DNA from: Pachydiplax longipennis
Taxonomy: Eukaryota > Arthropoda > Insecta > Odonata > Libellulidae
DNA: 64,000 nucleotides
Direction: 5' to 3'
NCBI GenBank assembly: GCA_036926295.1
Contig: JAVFKF010000026.1
Span: forward strand, 10,930,001 to 10,994,000
Each line of letters begins with the position of its first letter. Positions within the stretch are counted from its first letter, which is position 1. The notes beneath the pieces were generated by a model that did not search any database, had not been told where the DNA came from, and was given only the letters and a program-made list of their open reading frames with translations. Shown here piece after piece: positions 47,600-61,377 of this stretch. The position numbers were made by a program, and so were the translations under genes.

Positions 47600-47882
47600 A
47601 AATAATTCACATTTGTAGATGGAAGATATAGGTCGTGTGGCATAAATCAGATTTAAATTCGATACGTGTACATATGTGCTTATCTTTCCGATATTTCATT
47701 TATTATTCGTGATCTAAAGAATGCGAGGGAGATAAATATCTCGTGCATTTAATTCCGCAACGAACAGATATCTTCACAAATTAGAGAAATATATAATTTG
47801 AACATACATTTTGAAAAATTTATCGAATCACTTCGAGATAACTAATTTCTATCCGGCCAAAGCTAATCGGAAAAATGAATGG
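47600..47882 (-). repeat. unclassified ~290-bp repeat, inverted copy of 37358-37645
   Basis: Reverse-complement match to the repeat in gene A intron 1, with scattered substitutions and small indels. Together the two copies bracket gene B in inverted orientation about 10 kb apart. Confidence 0.75.
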
Positions 47883-47984
47883 CGTTATTCAAGGAAAAGA
47901 TTTTTAGGATTTCGGCACACAATTCAGTGATCTTACTTTATCTATGATGTCTGTCACTCCTGTCTTCATCCTCCCCCGGATGTT

Positions 47985-49480
47985 GCATTTCCTATCTCTT
48001 CTTCTTTTCCCAAGCATACATCTTTCCATATTTATTTATGTTGTCTGATGTTGCTGGGTTATTACAGCGTTTAACACCCAGGTTTCACTACCATAGGTCA
48101 ACACTGGTAGAATACATTAGTTGAAGACCTTCTTCTTCATGATCGTTAGTATTTGTGACTTCAGTATACGTGCATTTCTTCCGAAGGCACTCCAGCCGAG
48201 TTTAATTCTTGTGTTTACTTCGTTAATCCTGTTGTTCTCTCCTGTTATCACTAGTTGTCCTTGTTATGTGTATTCTGAGAAGACCTCCAGAGGCGTCCCT
48301 TCAAATATGATTGTTTCTTGTGCTGCAAAAGTGTTATATATTACCTTTGTTATTGTTAAGTTTCTTCTGATTCCCATCTTCTTTCCTGCTGTGTTCAGTT
48401 CATGAAGTCTGGAAGCTAGATCTTTTCCGTTGGTTGCGAAGAGTACTATATCATCTGCAAAGCGCAGATGACTGATGTGCTTCCCATTTATCCGCAGACC
48501 CTTCTGCTCCCAGTCCAAGTTTTTAAAAAATTTCCTTCAGGACAGCTGTGAAAAGAATAGGGGAAAGGCAATTTCCTTGTCTGACTCCCTTCTCTATTTT
48601 GACTTCTTCAGTAACTTCGAGTAGCATTACTGAGGATGTGGTATTTTGTAAATGCTTCATAGGAGACAGATGTACTCTGCATCTACTCTTTGTTTTTCCA
48701 GAATTTCTAGTGTAGAAGAGGTACTTACCGAGTCGAAGGCCTGAGCATAGTCCACAAAGCATAGTACTAGTGGCATCTCATATTCATTCGTTCTGCTGAT
48801 TATTTCTTGTAGTGTGTGGATGTGGTCCATAGTACTGAAGCCCTTCCGGAATCCTGTTTGCTCTCTAGGCTGCGCAGATGATATTCCATTTGGAGATGAA
48901 TCTTCATTCTGCATCTTACGATTTTGTGGTCACTTCCAGTGCTAAAGTTGTTTAAGACTTCACAGTCTTTACAGTGTAGAGTTTATAAACCAATATATAA
49001 CCCATTTCATTTTTACTCCGTTGGGTCCTCTCCAAGTCCACTTCCTTTTAGGGTTCTGCTTGAAATATGTATTTTTTATGTACATATCGGTGTATTCAGC
49101 AAACTCTACCAAGCGGTGACCACGTTCGTTTCTCTGGCCCAGTCCGTATTGTCTTGCGACGGTTTCATCGGCTTCATTTTGTCCTACACGAGCGTTAAAA
49201 TCGCCCATAATCATTTTATAATAGTGGGCTTCCTTATCATGCTCAGTACCCAGAGTCTGGTAAAGTTTTTTCAATTTCTTCTTCGCTGCTTGCTGCTGTT
49301 GGTGCGTAGAATTGTGTGATCTGAACAGAGTGACGCTCATTTATCTTAAGTATGAGCTTACAAATTCTTGAGTCTGAGGCAGTGTGAGGAGGTGTGTATA
49401 GATATATTATAGTATGCAAGCTACTTTTACTCCTGTGTGTGTGTGTATATATACACACACGAGTAAAAATAGTTTGCATA
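47985..49480 (-). mobile_element. RTE-type LINE remnant upstream of gene B
   Basis: Minus-strand pieces in order: endonuclease C-terminal region (MGDFNARVGQNEADETVARQ, with RKWTWRGPNG), then RT motifs TGFRKGFSTMDHI, FVDYAQAFDSV, EVKIEKGVRQGNCLSPILF and HLRFADDIVLFAT, then a decayed end. Several stops and frameshifts break it. Compared with the copy at 57885-59870 it lacks about 850 bases of the EN/RT junction, a deletion at about 48895. The shared position upstream of copies B and C shows it was there before that duplication. Confidence 0.88.
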
Positions 49481-49499
49481 CGTCAATTTAATTTACCAT

Positions 49500-50640
49500 A
49501 AGTATCCGATTATTCTCTGATACGTATATATGACCCCTGTTCACATTCTGGATTTCATCTTTCCATGCTATCGCGAAAGCATTCCAAGAATTTCTTAAAA
49601 ATCCAGAAATTATATTTTAAACGAAAGAATTTTGCATCCACATGGCGTCTAAACAGCACTCATTCGGTAACATTTCTTCCTTTGTTACAATAGAATACCA
49701 CCTCATATGCAAACAACTTGTATTTTTCATTCCTCTATCGCACCGAGAACGGCCTCAAAATATTTTTCAAAAAATAGCGAAAAAGACCGCCTGAAGTCGA
49801 ACTCAGGTCCCTTTCCTGAGTGAAAATTAAATATTAATATTAGATAAGTGCTATTTTGACCGGTTCCAAAGTTTCGATTCAATATCTTATCGGGAAGGTC
49901 CTAAAATAAGATTCCGTTATCCCAGTTTGAAATGCATGGTTGAATCGAAATGACGCTCTTGCATCGAATCGAGGTCAATTAGAGAAACGGTGAACCGCGC
50001 GAAGGAATGTTTTCAAATGCCTCTGTTACCTAAAAGTGATTCTATTAATAATCCGGATTTTGGCTCTAAATATAAGACAGACGTTCCTAATGATTAATCG
50101 AATGCTAGTTCCGGTGACTATTTAGAAGGACCTCTTCCTGAAATTGTACGAAGATGTTGTCTTTCACTGTATTATTAATCCCAAGTGGTGAGAATTTACT
50201 TGTATTTCGTATTAGTTAGCATGATACAGAAAACCTTCGTATAAATTAATTGTAATCTTCTTATAATTCAATATATTCAAAACGATTTTGGATGGGAAAT
50301 ACGGATGTCGTGTTGAATAATATATTTTAATTTCAATTTAAAAAACATAATCGGTAAATGTTACTGTATTTTATTACGATTTTCGATGGGAAATATATAA
50401 ATAATGCATAAATACATGATACATTTCAATTTAATTTAAAAAAAACATAAAAGGTGAATTTTAAGATATTTTGTAATATGTTGGTGATCTAAATATCGTA
50501 AAATATTTATATATCCGAAACTCATGTTTTCAGTTTACGACAGACAGCTAATGGATGTCAGAAAATATTATTTTTCACCCTATCTTGTTAAATATTTTTC
50601 ACACCACTTCGTGATCACTCACATGAAATCGGAAATATGC
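49500..50640. other. spacer with no recognisable gene
   Basis: AT-rich spacer between the LINE remnant and the flank shared by copies C and D. The only identifiable item is a short decayed tRNA-SINE B-box region on the minus strand near 49783-49822. Confidence 0.5.
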
Positions 50641-51920
50641 GATCGGGAAAATAAATTTCGCAATTTAAAATGTAGGACTTTATTCCATTAGATGAGTATT
50701 AACATACTTCACAATTTGCTAGTTTTTCAATCAGAAAAAGGATTCAACTTATAGTATAAAAATGTATGCAAGTATCTGCGAATACACCTCTTCACTGAAT
50801 TCATTGGATCCATTTGATAAACGTATTCTTATATTCAATTTTTCTTAGGCCCTTGGTTCATATGTAATGTAACATAAGAACTTGGATGCATATGGCAGTT
50901 ATCTACAAAATTCTTGTCTTATAAGTCTGTAATTCTAACCCCAAAATAACTCAGGCAGTGCTCACAATGACGATTCAAGTATTTTTTACTCCACTCATCA
51001 GGTAGTACTGAGTTCCGCTGATACTGAATACTGTGCATTACCTGAAGCATGGGGCAAGTTGAGAAATAGGAGTGATAATGCAAAAGCTAGAATATACGAA
51101 GGAAGTTGGGAGTAATGGATTTATTGTAATATGGATTTATATAATTTAAAAGAATATATTAATTGGGCTGGACTTCGTGGTAGGTCTATGATATGGAAAT
51201 AAATTCATTAAAAAGCACCATTCCCACCATATACCTTATTATGTGTCGATGGTTTCAGCCCATTCGATCATCATTTGTGCTTTATGTGGATTTATTTTTA
51301 AAGTTTGAAATTCTGCATTGTGGTTTTACATTACTTGCCGTTTCTTTTTCCGCAGGTTGTTCTTTCTGTCACCAATTATAAAATAGAACTGATGAAAGAG
51401 AGCTTTGACTCAAAGGCCTATTTACAACATTAACCAAGTATTTGTCCAACCATCATACCAAGCAATGCTAATCACCATTGTTTTCAGCAGTGATTAGATA
51501 CAAATTAATGCTATGGATTAAGAAGGGATCCTGTCACATTATTTCTAAAGTAAATGGATAATTCTTTAAGATTATCCCATATTACCTAAGTCTTCCTGTA
51601 ATATATACGTCTCTGAGTACTGTAAGACACCATTTAACGCCTTTTTCAGGGGTAGTCAATTACCCCGTCAATAGCGAAGGAAATTTAACCTGAGTAAACA
51701 TGAGCTCCAAAATCTTAGTGGATATACACGTAAACTTATGGAAGGATCAGTAAGAGATTATTAAAAAATAATTAATTAAAATTAAAAAGCAAATGTAATA
51801 TATACATCGCATTTCACTCTCGCTGCATACATTATGCAAAATTAAAGTTTCTGGAATACTGATTAGGCTAACATTTAGACGTAACAATAAAAATGACAAG
51901 GAATTATTTCAAACACAATT
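50640..51920. repeat. long 3' flank of gene C, duplicated as 59920-61160
   Basis: Colinear with the gene D flank over about 1.2 kb, including CACTTCACAATTTGC-like, ATGTATGCAAGTAT and CTGAAGCATGGGGCAAGTTG runs. The gene B flank matches only the part from about 51150 onward. No conserved ORF spans the block. Confidence 0.8.
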
Positions 51921-52151
51921 TATTACACCATGCGACGGAATACCAAGCCTTAAATGGTCTTCAGAAAATTATAGGAAAATCATCTTTAATAAGTCAAGGA
52001 GCAAATAAGTGGCGCTTTTGCACGAAAAACACTCTTAAAACGTTACGTTACGTTAAAAAATTTTTACATATTGAAAGCACAATTATATTCCACCACTTGC
52101 TTTTAGCAAAGTAATCTTGTGGTAACTGCTGTTGTAGTTATGTTCATACCC

Positions 52152-55100
52152 TTAGACAGGTATTGGATATGGGCGGCTTCCAATCTGATCCTCATCAAAT
52201 TCACGTTTACCGAAGAATGCGCTTGCCTGCAAGAGAATTGGTATAAGTGTTATTGCATCCACAGCATTCAATAAGATATCACGAGAAGTTCGTCATTCTG
52301 TCTAAATGAATATTTCTAATTCTTATGGATATGTTCCCTATATCTTTCTAAAGTGCTAAAAAAATTAAATAATTTTCTTCGGAATTACTTTCTGCTTGAA
52401 TCATTTCTGATTTCTTCTTATACTTTCGTTGCAACTTTCCTCGGAACGGACTTTTGTTATAAAATACTTTACAGGAATGTAAATAAGAACTGACGGTGAA
52501 TAAACATCCGATAATTGAAAGAAGGGGCAAAATGGTTTTAGTGAGAAAAAAAATTATTAAATATTAATTAAATTATTATATATCTTATATTATGATTTTA
52601 ACGTACCAAGGACAGGATGGGTCCAGCATTATCTATTAGAAAATCAACGAACCTCTTCTTTCTTGGCAAGCCCTTATGGAGTGAATTCATCTGGTTTTCC
52701 TGAAACAAATGAATGATATAAGCCGAAATTCCCCACTGTGATCTTTTATTGATAATTTTCATAGAGAACTAATTTTGATTTCAGTTCATCTGGAAAAACA
52801 AAATTTTGCTAATATTCGATCACATCAGCAATATCTACCCATTCAGCGTTTAATTTACACAGCAATTGATGTTGTTAATCAAGTTTCCATTCTTTTAATA
52901 TCCGTCCCAACACAATGTCTTGTAGCATGCGAAAGATGCATCAACATTTGGGGGTCATAAATTTTTTGAAAGTTCAAATTAAATCAGCTCCATCATAAGA
53001 CTTTTTTCGATGACTAATGAATATTTAATTATCTTTAGATGAATACGCCGTGTATTATTCATATTTCTTTCATTTCTTTTGGGATAGAACCGTTAATAAA
53101 TTCTAAAAAACGTGTAAAAATCTTTAAGATTTTTAACAGCTTATAAGAATTTAAAATCATAAATTAAACTGTGTCGAAGTAATTTACATTTCCATTTATC
53201 AAAAATTTAGCAAAAATTTCAGTTCCTAAAACTTCGCGAAAATATTTTATTACTTTGGTAAGATTGAAAATGTGATAAATAATTGGCTTGCGCTATAGTA
53301 CATATAAGCACTTGTACTACCGCCAGGATCAAACCATTTTCATGTGAATTCCACAACGTGAAAAACAAATGAAGAGACATAAGCACCTCTCCGGCTTCAG
53401 CTGTATAAACTTTCACCTGAATGAGAGCGCGATTGTAGAGTATTAACAGCTAAAACATTGGTGTAACTTTTGGTTTTTACAATCTTATTCCACTTTCCCA
53501 ACTCACCCCATTCATTCCAGGCAATTTGCAGTAATCCAGTTCCACGCAACTCAAGTCTGCTACAAACTCTTCCAACTCTTCTGGAGTCAATCTTCTTATT
53601 TCTTCAAGGCACTTATCTCTTTCGTGTCCAGGCACGACTATATTGCAAATTCCTCGAACAATCTAAAGGAAAATTATGATAGAACATCAATTATTGACGA
53701 ATATTAAAGCATCGATCTTCATCAAGTATGTTTCGGATGAAATCTTATGGCACCTGGTTATTATCATTATTTTTTTAATGGAAACAGGCAGAGACTCAAA
53801 TTACATTCAATTAAATAATTAATAACTAGTTGCCCCGTGCAAAACTTTCGCAGACGACACTGATACTCAATTTCCCACCCAAATACACTTCAATAAACAC
53901 TAATCGCTACAAACAAATACACAAAAACTAATACATACCTAAAAATACACACCTTCATATTCTTTATCGTTGTCTGTTTCGATATACCTCGTATGTAGCG
54001 ATAGATATCGCTATCTACACATCCAGTAACGAAACTCAATGGCCCAATAAAAAGTCTTGCATTTTCTAACGCCTTATCACATGAACCCAAACAAAATCCC
54101 TATTATATTAGAGAACGTGATAGTATAAATTTTATCGAATGTTTTAAAATTTTCTTATAGTAGTATAATCATGAATAGTGCGCGTCATCACTATAACGAT
54201 ACATGTATCTTATCCTACAACGAATACCTCAATTCACTCAATGCATTTATGGCTAAATGAATTATTGTAAAGATACAAAATATCACTGCCAGCTTTACCT
54301 AAATCTGTCGTTATAAAAACCACTTCCTTTTATACCGGCAATGATGTGTCACTTAAATATATACATAAAGTATTCTACCTTTCCTGTCGGTAGGTTCATG
54401 TTCCCCCACATTCCCTATTTAATTCCCTCTCCTGCGATTCCTGGTAACTTATCCCACCCCTTAAATCGTCTAATAACTTTTGTCTTCGTCTTCCCCTCTG
54501 TCTTTTCCATAGCATTCTTCCCTCGATCGCCTTCTTCAACAATCCCTCTCCTCTCAATATTTGACCCACCCATTTATTTTGTCTATTTTTAATTACTTCA
54601 ATCATTACTCTTTTCTCCCCAACCATCTCTAGAACCTCCTCGTTCGTTTATTCGATGTTAAAACTTGTTTACACTCGTCTCTAAGTAAACAAATTTTATC
54701 TGTATCTAGCAACCCGGGCATTTATTCGTCCAGGACACAACGCGATCAAGATATTAATTCAATTTGTTTAACAAATGGTGAAAGTTTCATTTGTCTGACT
54801 ATTTTTAGCAGGAACCTGGCAACCTTTGCCTTCAAACGGTCATTCATGTATATGTATTGGTGGAGTATTAAGGGAGAAAAGCCCCGATCACCAAAAAAGG
54901 ATGTTTTGAAATAATATATAGAGCATTGACGAACACGCACAACAATTCCCAAACCAGAAAAATCTGATTCGCCGTAACACGAACCCAAGACCATGGGGTT
55001 TGAGCGCTAGCACACCAACCACTACGCCTCCATGGCCGGTAAAATAATAATTAGTTAATATTTTTCGGTTCTGATGGGTCTTCTTCCGTAAGATTGCATT

Positions 55101-57145
55101 GGGTTTCGCTGACCGACATGCGATTAGACCATTAGGTTATAATTAGCATGACAACGTAACTCATATTATGGTCCACATATCAGCATTTCGTGTCCATGCA
55201 ATATTTTGCTATTACATCAAAATTAAGGGACTTTAATTTCGTTTCAGAGAAACAGGAGCCACAAGCTTTCAACTGGATTAAATCAATCTTCTTTGGATCA
55301 ACTTAATCCCAAAAAAAGTTAACTAAAATTATATGATTTTAATACGATTTTTCCTATCTCACCTCTCTGTCGTCGTTGGGTGTGACTAAGTAGGATACAA
55401 TACGCCTGCAGTGCATGCACAGGTCGATTTGAAGCTTATTCTCGGAAGTTTCACTCCAGATGTCCACGCATTTTCTCACCGCGTTGCAAGCCCTAGCGTT
55501 GCTGAAATGAAAACAGGGATTTTACGCATGTGCTTAACGCATTTCAAGAGGATCGTTTATATATCTTCACCTACCTTAAACTTCGGCACCAGAATTCTTT
55601 ACCCTGAGCACAGTCATTATTCGCAGAGACGAGCACCAAAGCTGTAATAAAAGAGAATTTATACAGAAGTGCGCAGGAGCGTATGAATTTCCCGTTCAAA
55701 ATTCTACCACTGTCATTCATGCTTGAAAACTCATTTATTAGGAACTTTTTTCATGGCCTCCAATTTTCATATCGGCGGATCAAATACTCAAGGATGTGAA
55801 TGATATCCATCCAAGGCTGATTTCCTTGCAATGTCCCTTTACTTTATGAGAGCTTATTTTGCAACCTTTTAGGGCACTTTTTACATCCAAAGGCCGTCTA
55901 TGACATCTTAACATCATATAGTAAGTCACTTAAAAATCATCAGGGACCTAAAATAATATAAATTGGAACTCGTGTTTAATGAATGAGAGGTTCGAAAACC
56001 CTCCAATCGCCGATATGCCGGTGACCGTCGCACAGTGTTCCTCTCAAAACACAAAAGCGTAACGGAGGACGGTGCTCCGCCGCGCGGAATTGGCCCTTGC
56101 AGCGATGTCGAAAAGTCGACTTATATATTATTGGGGCAAATTGGGGCAAGATTTTATTTCAGATTCCCATTAAGGAAGGTTTGTAGCTTATCGTGGTATA
56201 AATAACTCCCTGTCACACGGTGTCTCAATCTACTATTTTCCTCGCTTTATGTAAAAATGTGTTCCAAAATAAGGGTCGGCCATTTTGTAATGAAAAGTAT
56301 ATAAATATTCAACAGAACTCAGTGAAACTAACTCTTACGAAGGATAAAGAACATGTTTATAATATGGCATCATATTTTACCCGATGATTTTCCTAGTTTG
56401 GGTTCACAATCGACTCGAAGTTGAAGAATTTCGCTAAAAATCGGAAACGGGAAATTTTCGCAAAAATTGGTCAACTTTGACCTCCTGTATAAATTTAATG
56501 CTAAGGATCGAACGTAAATGACCTCCATAGTTGTATGCAGAATTTATTCATAATCAATCATGCGAAGTTTCGAGGTCCGCACTCAAGAACAGCGTTTTCG
56601 TATTTTTGGCCAGCTTTTTTCGATTCTAGCCCACTGTGCGTCGGGAGTTACGACTTGATATCACCAAAAGGACAGCAAAACTGCGTTCGGGGATTCCACG
56701 GCGGTGATTCGGACGGCGCCGCGCTTATGAAAAATCGATTTAATTCCCAAGTTGGCACTTGAATTGAAACAGTTCTGTCTCTTAGACTAAACTCTATATG
56801 ATGTTCACCGAGTTTATCAAAAAATTATATTTTCCATCTCTTCATTTGGGGAAATAGCCTGATGGTATCTATTTGTAGACGAAAGTAGTCGTTTTTAATA
56901 AACTGTTTTCTTTGGAAAGTACAAAGTATTTTAAAAATTATTTCGGAAGGCTCCCATCCACATGGTTGAGCTTGGCCGCATTAAATCTATTTATTAATTC
57001 TAAACGAAGTATACGTCTCCCATCCTCAAGTATGTAATACGTTAGTTCAATTAACGATAAAGATGATGTTTGAATCGCGCCAAATAATAAGAAACACAAA
57101 TAAATGCTCACCGCTTGAAATCAATAAGATGGTGAAATGAAACAT
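52152..57145 (-). CDS. saposin-like carrier with C-terminal amidated peptide, copy C
   Basis: Coding exons 57112-57145, 55575-55641, 55363-55501, 53507-53662, 52607-52699, 52152-52226; all junctions GT/AG and in phase; 187 residues. The architecture is as in copy A: signal peptide, saposin-A-type unit with four Cys, saposin-B-type domain with six Cys, RKKR at 145-148, a 20-residue hydrophobic segment at 149-168 with a DNAGP hinge, then G169-K170-R171 and a 16-residue tail ending in PYPIPV. Exon 3 differs from copies A and B at three residues (near positions 43, 57 and 79). Intron 3 carries a retroelement insertion at 53827-54925 and a SINE at 54957-55035. This is the cleanest full-length copy after A. 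Confidence 0.9.
53827..54925 (-). mobile_element. RTE-type LINE insertion in gene C intron 3
   Basis: It interrupts the intron alignment with gene B, where the two flanks are joined. The minus-strand ORF 54396-54626 reads VMIEVIKNRQNKWVGQILRG, then LLKKAIEGRM and RQRGRRRQKLLDDLR, the basic C-terminal end of RTE-like RT proteins. The copy is 5'-truncated and non-functional, and closely related to the fragment in gene B intron 1. Confidence 0.8.
54957..55035 (-). repeat. tRNA-derived SINE, most complete copy in the array
   Basis: The minus strand begins GGCCATGGAGGCGTAGTGGT, an A-box-like start, continues GCTAGCGCTCAAACC and has the B-box-like GGGTTCGTGTTACGG. Truncated versions occur at the same aligned place in gene B and, as a stub, in gene A. 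Confidence 0.75.
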
Positions 57146-57219
57146 CTTCGTCCGATTGCTAGATGAGGTCTTCGGTAGTCACCCAAGCCAGGAATCAATA
57201 TAATTTTAAAGTTGTCTAT

Positions 57220-57227
57220 CTTATATA
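57220..57227 (-). promoter_or_regulatory. TATA box of gene C
   Basis: Minus-strand TATATAAG 75 bases before the ATG, at the same spacing as in copy B. Confidence 0.7.
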
Positions 57228-57424
57228 AAGAGCAATATCCGGATATCTAAAAGAAAAACTTCCTGTAAACAGGGGATAATCATTTTGCGACGATATGAAA
57301 AGTTTTCCATTACTTCCTGAGGTTAGGAGCCGATTTTAGCTATCATATTTGAAACGGATGTTTTTTCGAATGGTATTTTATCCGACGAATTTTTCCTGCA
57401 AAAGATAATCTTTTATTCCCCCGC

Positions 57425-57800
57425 CCATTCTTTGTCATTTTAGTCCATGGCGCGACATCCCTAAGTGGGATTTAGCCTAAGCCAGTATTATTCCAGTGGG
57501 TGACCCGTGGTCAGTGCATCGACTCCCACACCGCCATAAAAGGCATTTTCTAAACCTCGACCCACTACCTATTAATTTTCGTAGCATCCCAATTGTTTCG
57601 ATGCTAGGTCAATTGGCCCCTATCGGGGTTCGTACCCGAGACCACTTACGCTGAAACGCGTTACCCACATAAGAAGCGGGGGCTCCCATTTTTTGTTATT
57701 CTCTCAATGATTTATTTTTTAAAAATGTAAATCCTAAAGTGTTATATTTCGTTTTTGGTGTTGAATATGATGCAGATCGTTTTAGTATTTTAATGCAAAA
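57425..57800. mobile_element. SINE-like insertion upstream of gene C
   Basis: The alignment of the upstream regions of B (47156-47225) and C breaks at about 57425 and resumes at about 57800. The inserted block has a B-box-like GGGGTTCGTACCCGAGACCA on the plus strand and a T/A-rich end. No coding potential was seen. Confidence 0.5.
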
Positions 57801-57884
57801 GTGTTCCTTGTATGCGCTATAGGAGACGGAGAAGAATGTTGTAAAAATGTTGCTAATTTGACTTGCAATGCATTTTAATGCATT

Positions 57885-59870
57885 TCCTGTCCTTTCTTGT
57901 GATCCCAAGCATACATCTTTCCATACTTCTTTGTGTCTTTTGAAGTCGCTGTGTTATTGTAGCGTTTAACACCCAGGTTTCACTTCCATAAGTCAACACT
58001 CGTAGAATTCATTGTCTGAACATCTTCCTCTTCATGACCATTGGTATTTGTGACTTAAGTATATGTGCATTTCTTCCGAAAGCACTCTAGTCGAGTTTAA
58101 TTCTTGTGTTTACTTCGTTAATCCTGTTGTTCTCTCCTGTTGTCACTAGTTGTCCTTATTATGTGTATTCTGAGAGGACCTCCAGAGGCGTCCCTTCAAA
58201 TATGCTTGTTTCTTGTGCTGCAAAAGAGTTATATATTTTACCTTTGTTATAGTTAATTTTATTCTGATTCCTATCATCTTTCCTGCTGTGTTCTGTTCAT
58301 GAAGTCTTGAAGCTAGATCTTTTCCTTCGTTGCGAAGAGTACCATATTGTCTGAAAAGCGCAGATGACTGATGTGTTCCCCATTAATCCGCAGACCTTTC
58401 TGCTCCCAGTCCAAGGTTTTATAAACTTCCTTCAGGACAGCTGTGAAAAGAATAGGGGAAAGGAAATCTCCTTGTCTGACTCCCTTCTCTATTTTGACTT
58501 CTTCAGTAACTTCGAGTAGCATTGCTGAGAATGTGGCATTTTTGTAAATGCTTCATAGGAGACGGATGTACTCTGCATCTACTCCTTGTTTTTTCCAGAA
58601 CTTCTAATGTAGAGGAGGTACTCAACGAGTCGAAGGCCTGAGCACAATCCTCAAAGCATAGTACTAGTGGCAAATCATATTCATTCGTTCTGCTGATTAT
58701 TTCTTGTGGTGTAAGGAAGTGGTCCATAGTACTGAAGCCCTTCCGGAATCCTGTTTGCTCTCTAGGCTGGGCAGATGATATAGTAAACTTTAACCGTTCA
58801 GCTATTATCCTCATGAATGTCTTGTAAACAACAGGAAGGAGACTGATGGGGCTATAATTCTTCAGCTCTTCCTTGCTTCCTTTCTTGTGCAAAAGGACTA
58901 TTCTTGCATGGTTCCTGTCCTAGGGGATTCTTCCATGTTACATGTAATTAGCGAATTACTGTGCTAAATGTGTGCAACTTCTGTTCCACTAAGTTTTAAA
59001 TATTCTGCTAACATTTCATCTATGCCATATGCTTTTCCGTTATTCGGCTCTTTAATTGCTGCAATTACTTCTTCTGGGAAAATAGATAGGGGATTTCGTG
59101 AGTTTTGGCTTGCTTCTTGATTTTCTTCCTTCTTGTATAGGTTGCCATAGTATTGTGCTACCTTCCTTAGTATTGCTTGTCTGTTGCATGTTCTTGTGCT
59201 GTCTTCCTTCCGTATGGCTAAAATCTGTTTCTTTCCCATTGCTAGGCATTGTCTGGTCTTCTTCGTACTTTTGTTGTTTTCTATAGCCTATTGCACAAAT
59301 CTTTCATTGAAATTCCTCACGTCTTCCTTAATTGCTCTTCTAATAGACTTACAAAGCTTGACTTATTCGATGTTAACTCTTGTGTATCTGAATTCTTCAG
59401 TTCCTTACGTCGTTTCATCATTTGTTGGGTGCTGTCACTAAGCATTCTATCCTTTGCTCTTCGTTGTAAGCTTGCCACTTCTTCTGCTGCTTCCTTAACA
59501 GCTTGCATGACTTTGGTTTACATATTCTTCTTTTAGTGTTGAGAATCTATTTTTTTAGCTGCAGCTGGAATTTACTCTTATTTTCTTCTAGTTTTTTTGA
59601 CACTCATTTCATGTTTCACGCATGAAATCTACTTCTTGCGTTCCATTTGAAGATTAATCATCATTCTGCATCTTACGATCCTGCGGTCACTTCCAGTGCT
59701 AAAGTTGTTCAAGACTTCACAGTCTGTTACTGTGTTGAGTTTATTAACCAATATATAATCTAAATAATTTTTTACTCCGTTGGGTCCTCTACAAGTCCAC
59801 TTCATTTTAGGGTTTTTCTTGAAATATATATTTGTTATGTAGACGTTGATGCATTCAGCTAACTGATTCT
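57885..59870 (-). mobile_element. RTE-type LINE remnant upstream of gene C
   Basis: The fuller of the two copies. Minus-strand pieces include an AVKEAAEEVASLQRRAKDRM region, the linker NNGKAYGIDEMLAEYLKLSG, then LKNYSPISLLPVVYKTFMRI, TGFRKGFSTMDHF, EVKIEKGVRQGDFLSPILF and LRFSDNMVLFAT. The catalytic FADD box is changed to FSDN, and frameshifts split the reading. It is an ancient dead element carried along in the duplicated segment. Confidence 0.9.
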
Positions 59871-59919
59871 ATTTGAATTATACTGACAGCGATCCTGTCA
59901 ATATTATATATTATTTATT

Positions 59920-61160
59920 CCATTAGATGAGAATTAACATACTTCACAATTTTCATGTTTTTCTATCAGAAAAAGGGTTCAACTTATAGTAGAAAAATGT
60001 ATGCAAGTATTTGCGAATACACCTCTTCACAAAATGCATTGGATCCATTTGATGAACGTATTCTTATATTCAATTATTCTTGGACTCTTGGTTCATATGT
60101 AATGTAACATAAGAAGTTGGATTGTATTGGATTGGCAGCTATCTACAAAATTCTTGTCTTATAAGTCTGTAATTCTAACCCCAAAATAACTCAGGCAGTG
60201 CTCACAATGACGATTCAAGCATTTTCTGTCTCCCACTCGTCTAGTAGTACTAAGTTCCGCTGATACTGAATACTGTGCATTACCTGAAGCATGGGGCAAG
60301 TTGAGAAATAGGAGTGATAATGCAAAACCTAGAATATACGAAGGATATTGGGAGTAATGGATTTATTGGAATATGGATTTATATAATTTAAAAGAATATA
60401 TTAATTGGGCTGGACTTCGTGGTAGGTCTATGATATGAAGAAAAATCATTAAAAAGCACCATTCCCACCATATACATTATTATGTGACGATAGTTTCAGC
60501 CCATTCGATCATCATTTGTGCTTTATGTGGATTTATTTTTAAGGTTTTAAATTCTGCATTGTGGTTTTACATTACTTGCCGTTTCTTTTTCCGCAGGTTG
60601 TTCTTTCTGTCACCAATTATAAAATAGAACTAATGAAAGAGAGATTTGACTCAAAGCTTTATTTAAAATATTAACCAAGTATTTGTCCAACAATCATACC
60701 AAGCAATGCTATTCACCATTGTTTTAAGCAGTGATTAGATACATATTTATGCTATGGATTTAGAAGTGATCCAGCCACATTATTTCTTAAGTAAATGGAT
60801 ATTTCTTTAAGATTATCCCATATTACCTAAGTCTTCCTATAATATATACGTCTCTGAGTACTGTAAGTCACTAATTAACGCCTTTTTCAGGGGTAGTCAA
60901 TTACCCCGTCAATAGCGACGGAAATTTAACCTGAGTAAACATGAGTTCCAAAATCTTAGTGGATATACACGTAAACTTATGGAAGGATCAGCAAGAGATT
61001 ATTAAAAAATAATTAATTAAAATTATAAATCTAACGTAATATATACATCGCATTTCATTCTCGCTGCATACATTATGCAAAATTAAAGTTTCTGGAATAA
61101 TGATTAGGCTAACACTTAGAGGTAAGAATAAAAATGACAAGGAATTATTTCAAACACAAT
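59920..61160. repeat. long 3' flank of gene D
   Basis: Colinear with 50640-51920 downstream of gene C and, from about 60400, with 39795-40590 downstream of gene B. No ORF is conserved among the three copies. Confidence 0.85.
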
Positions 61161-61377
61161 TTATTACACCATGCGTCGGAATACCAAGCCTTAAATGGTC
61201 TTCAGAAAATTATAGGAAAATCATCTTTAATAAGTCAAGGAGTTAATGAGTGGCACTTTTGCACGAAAACCACTCTTAAGTTAAAATTTTTTACATATTG
61301 AAAGCATAATTATATTACACCACTTGCTTTAATCAAAGTAATCTTGTGGTAACTGCTGTTGTTGTTAAGTCAAACCC

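Noticed and set aside
49430..49465. TGTGTGTATATATACACACA palindrome as a regulatory site
   Set aside because: A microsatellite palindrome within a dead LINE. No promoter or gene is next to it.
59098..59536. Overlapping plus-strand ORFs with hydrophobic Cys-rich translation
   Set aside because: Antisense shadows of the RTE LINE coding region on the minus strand.
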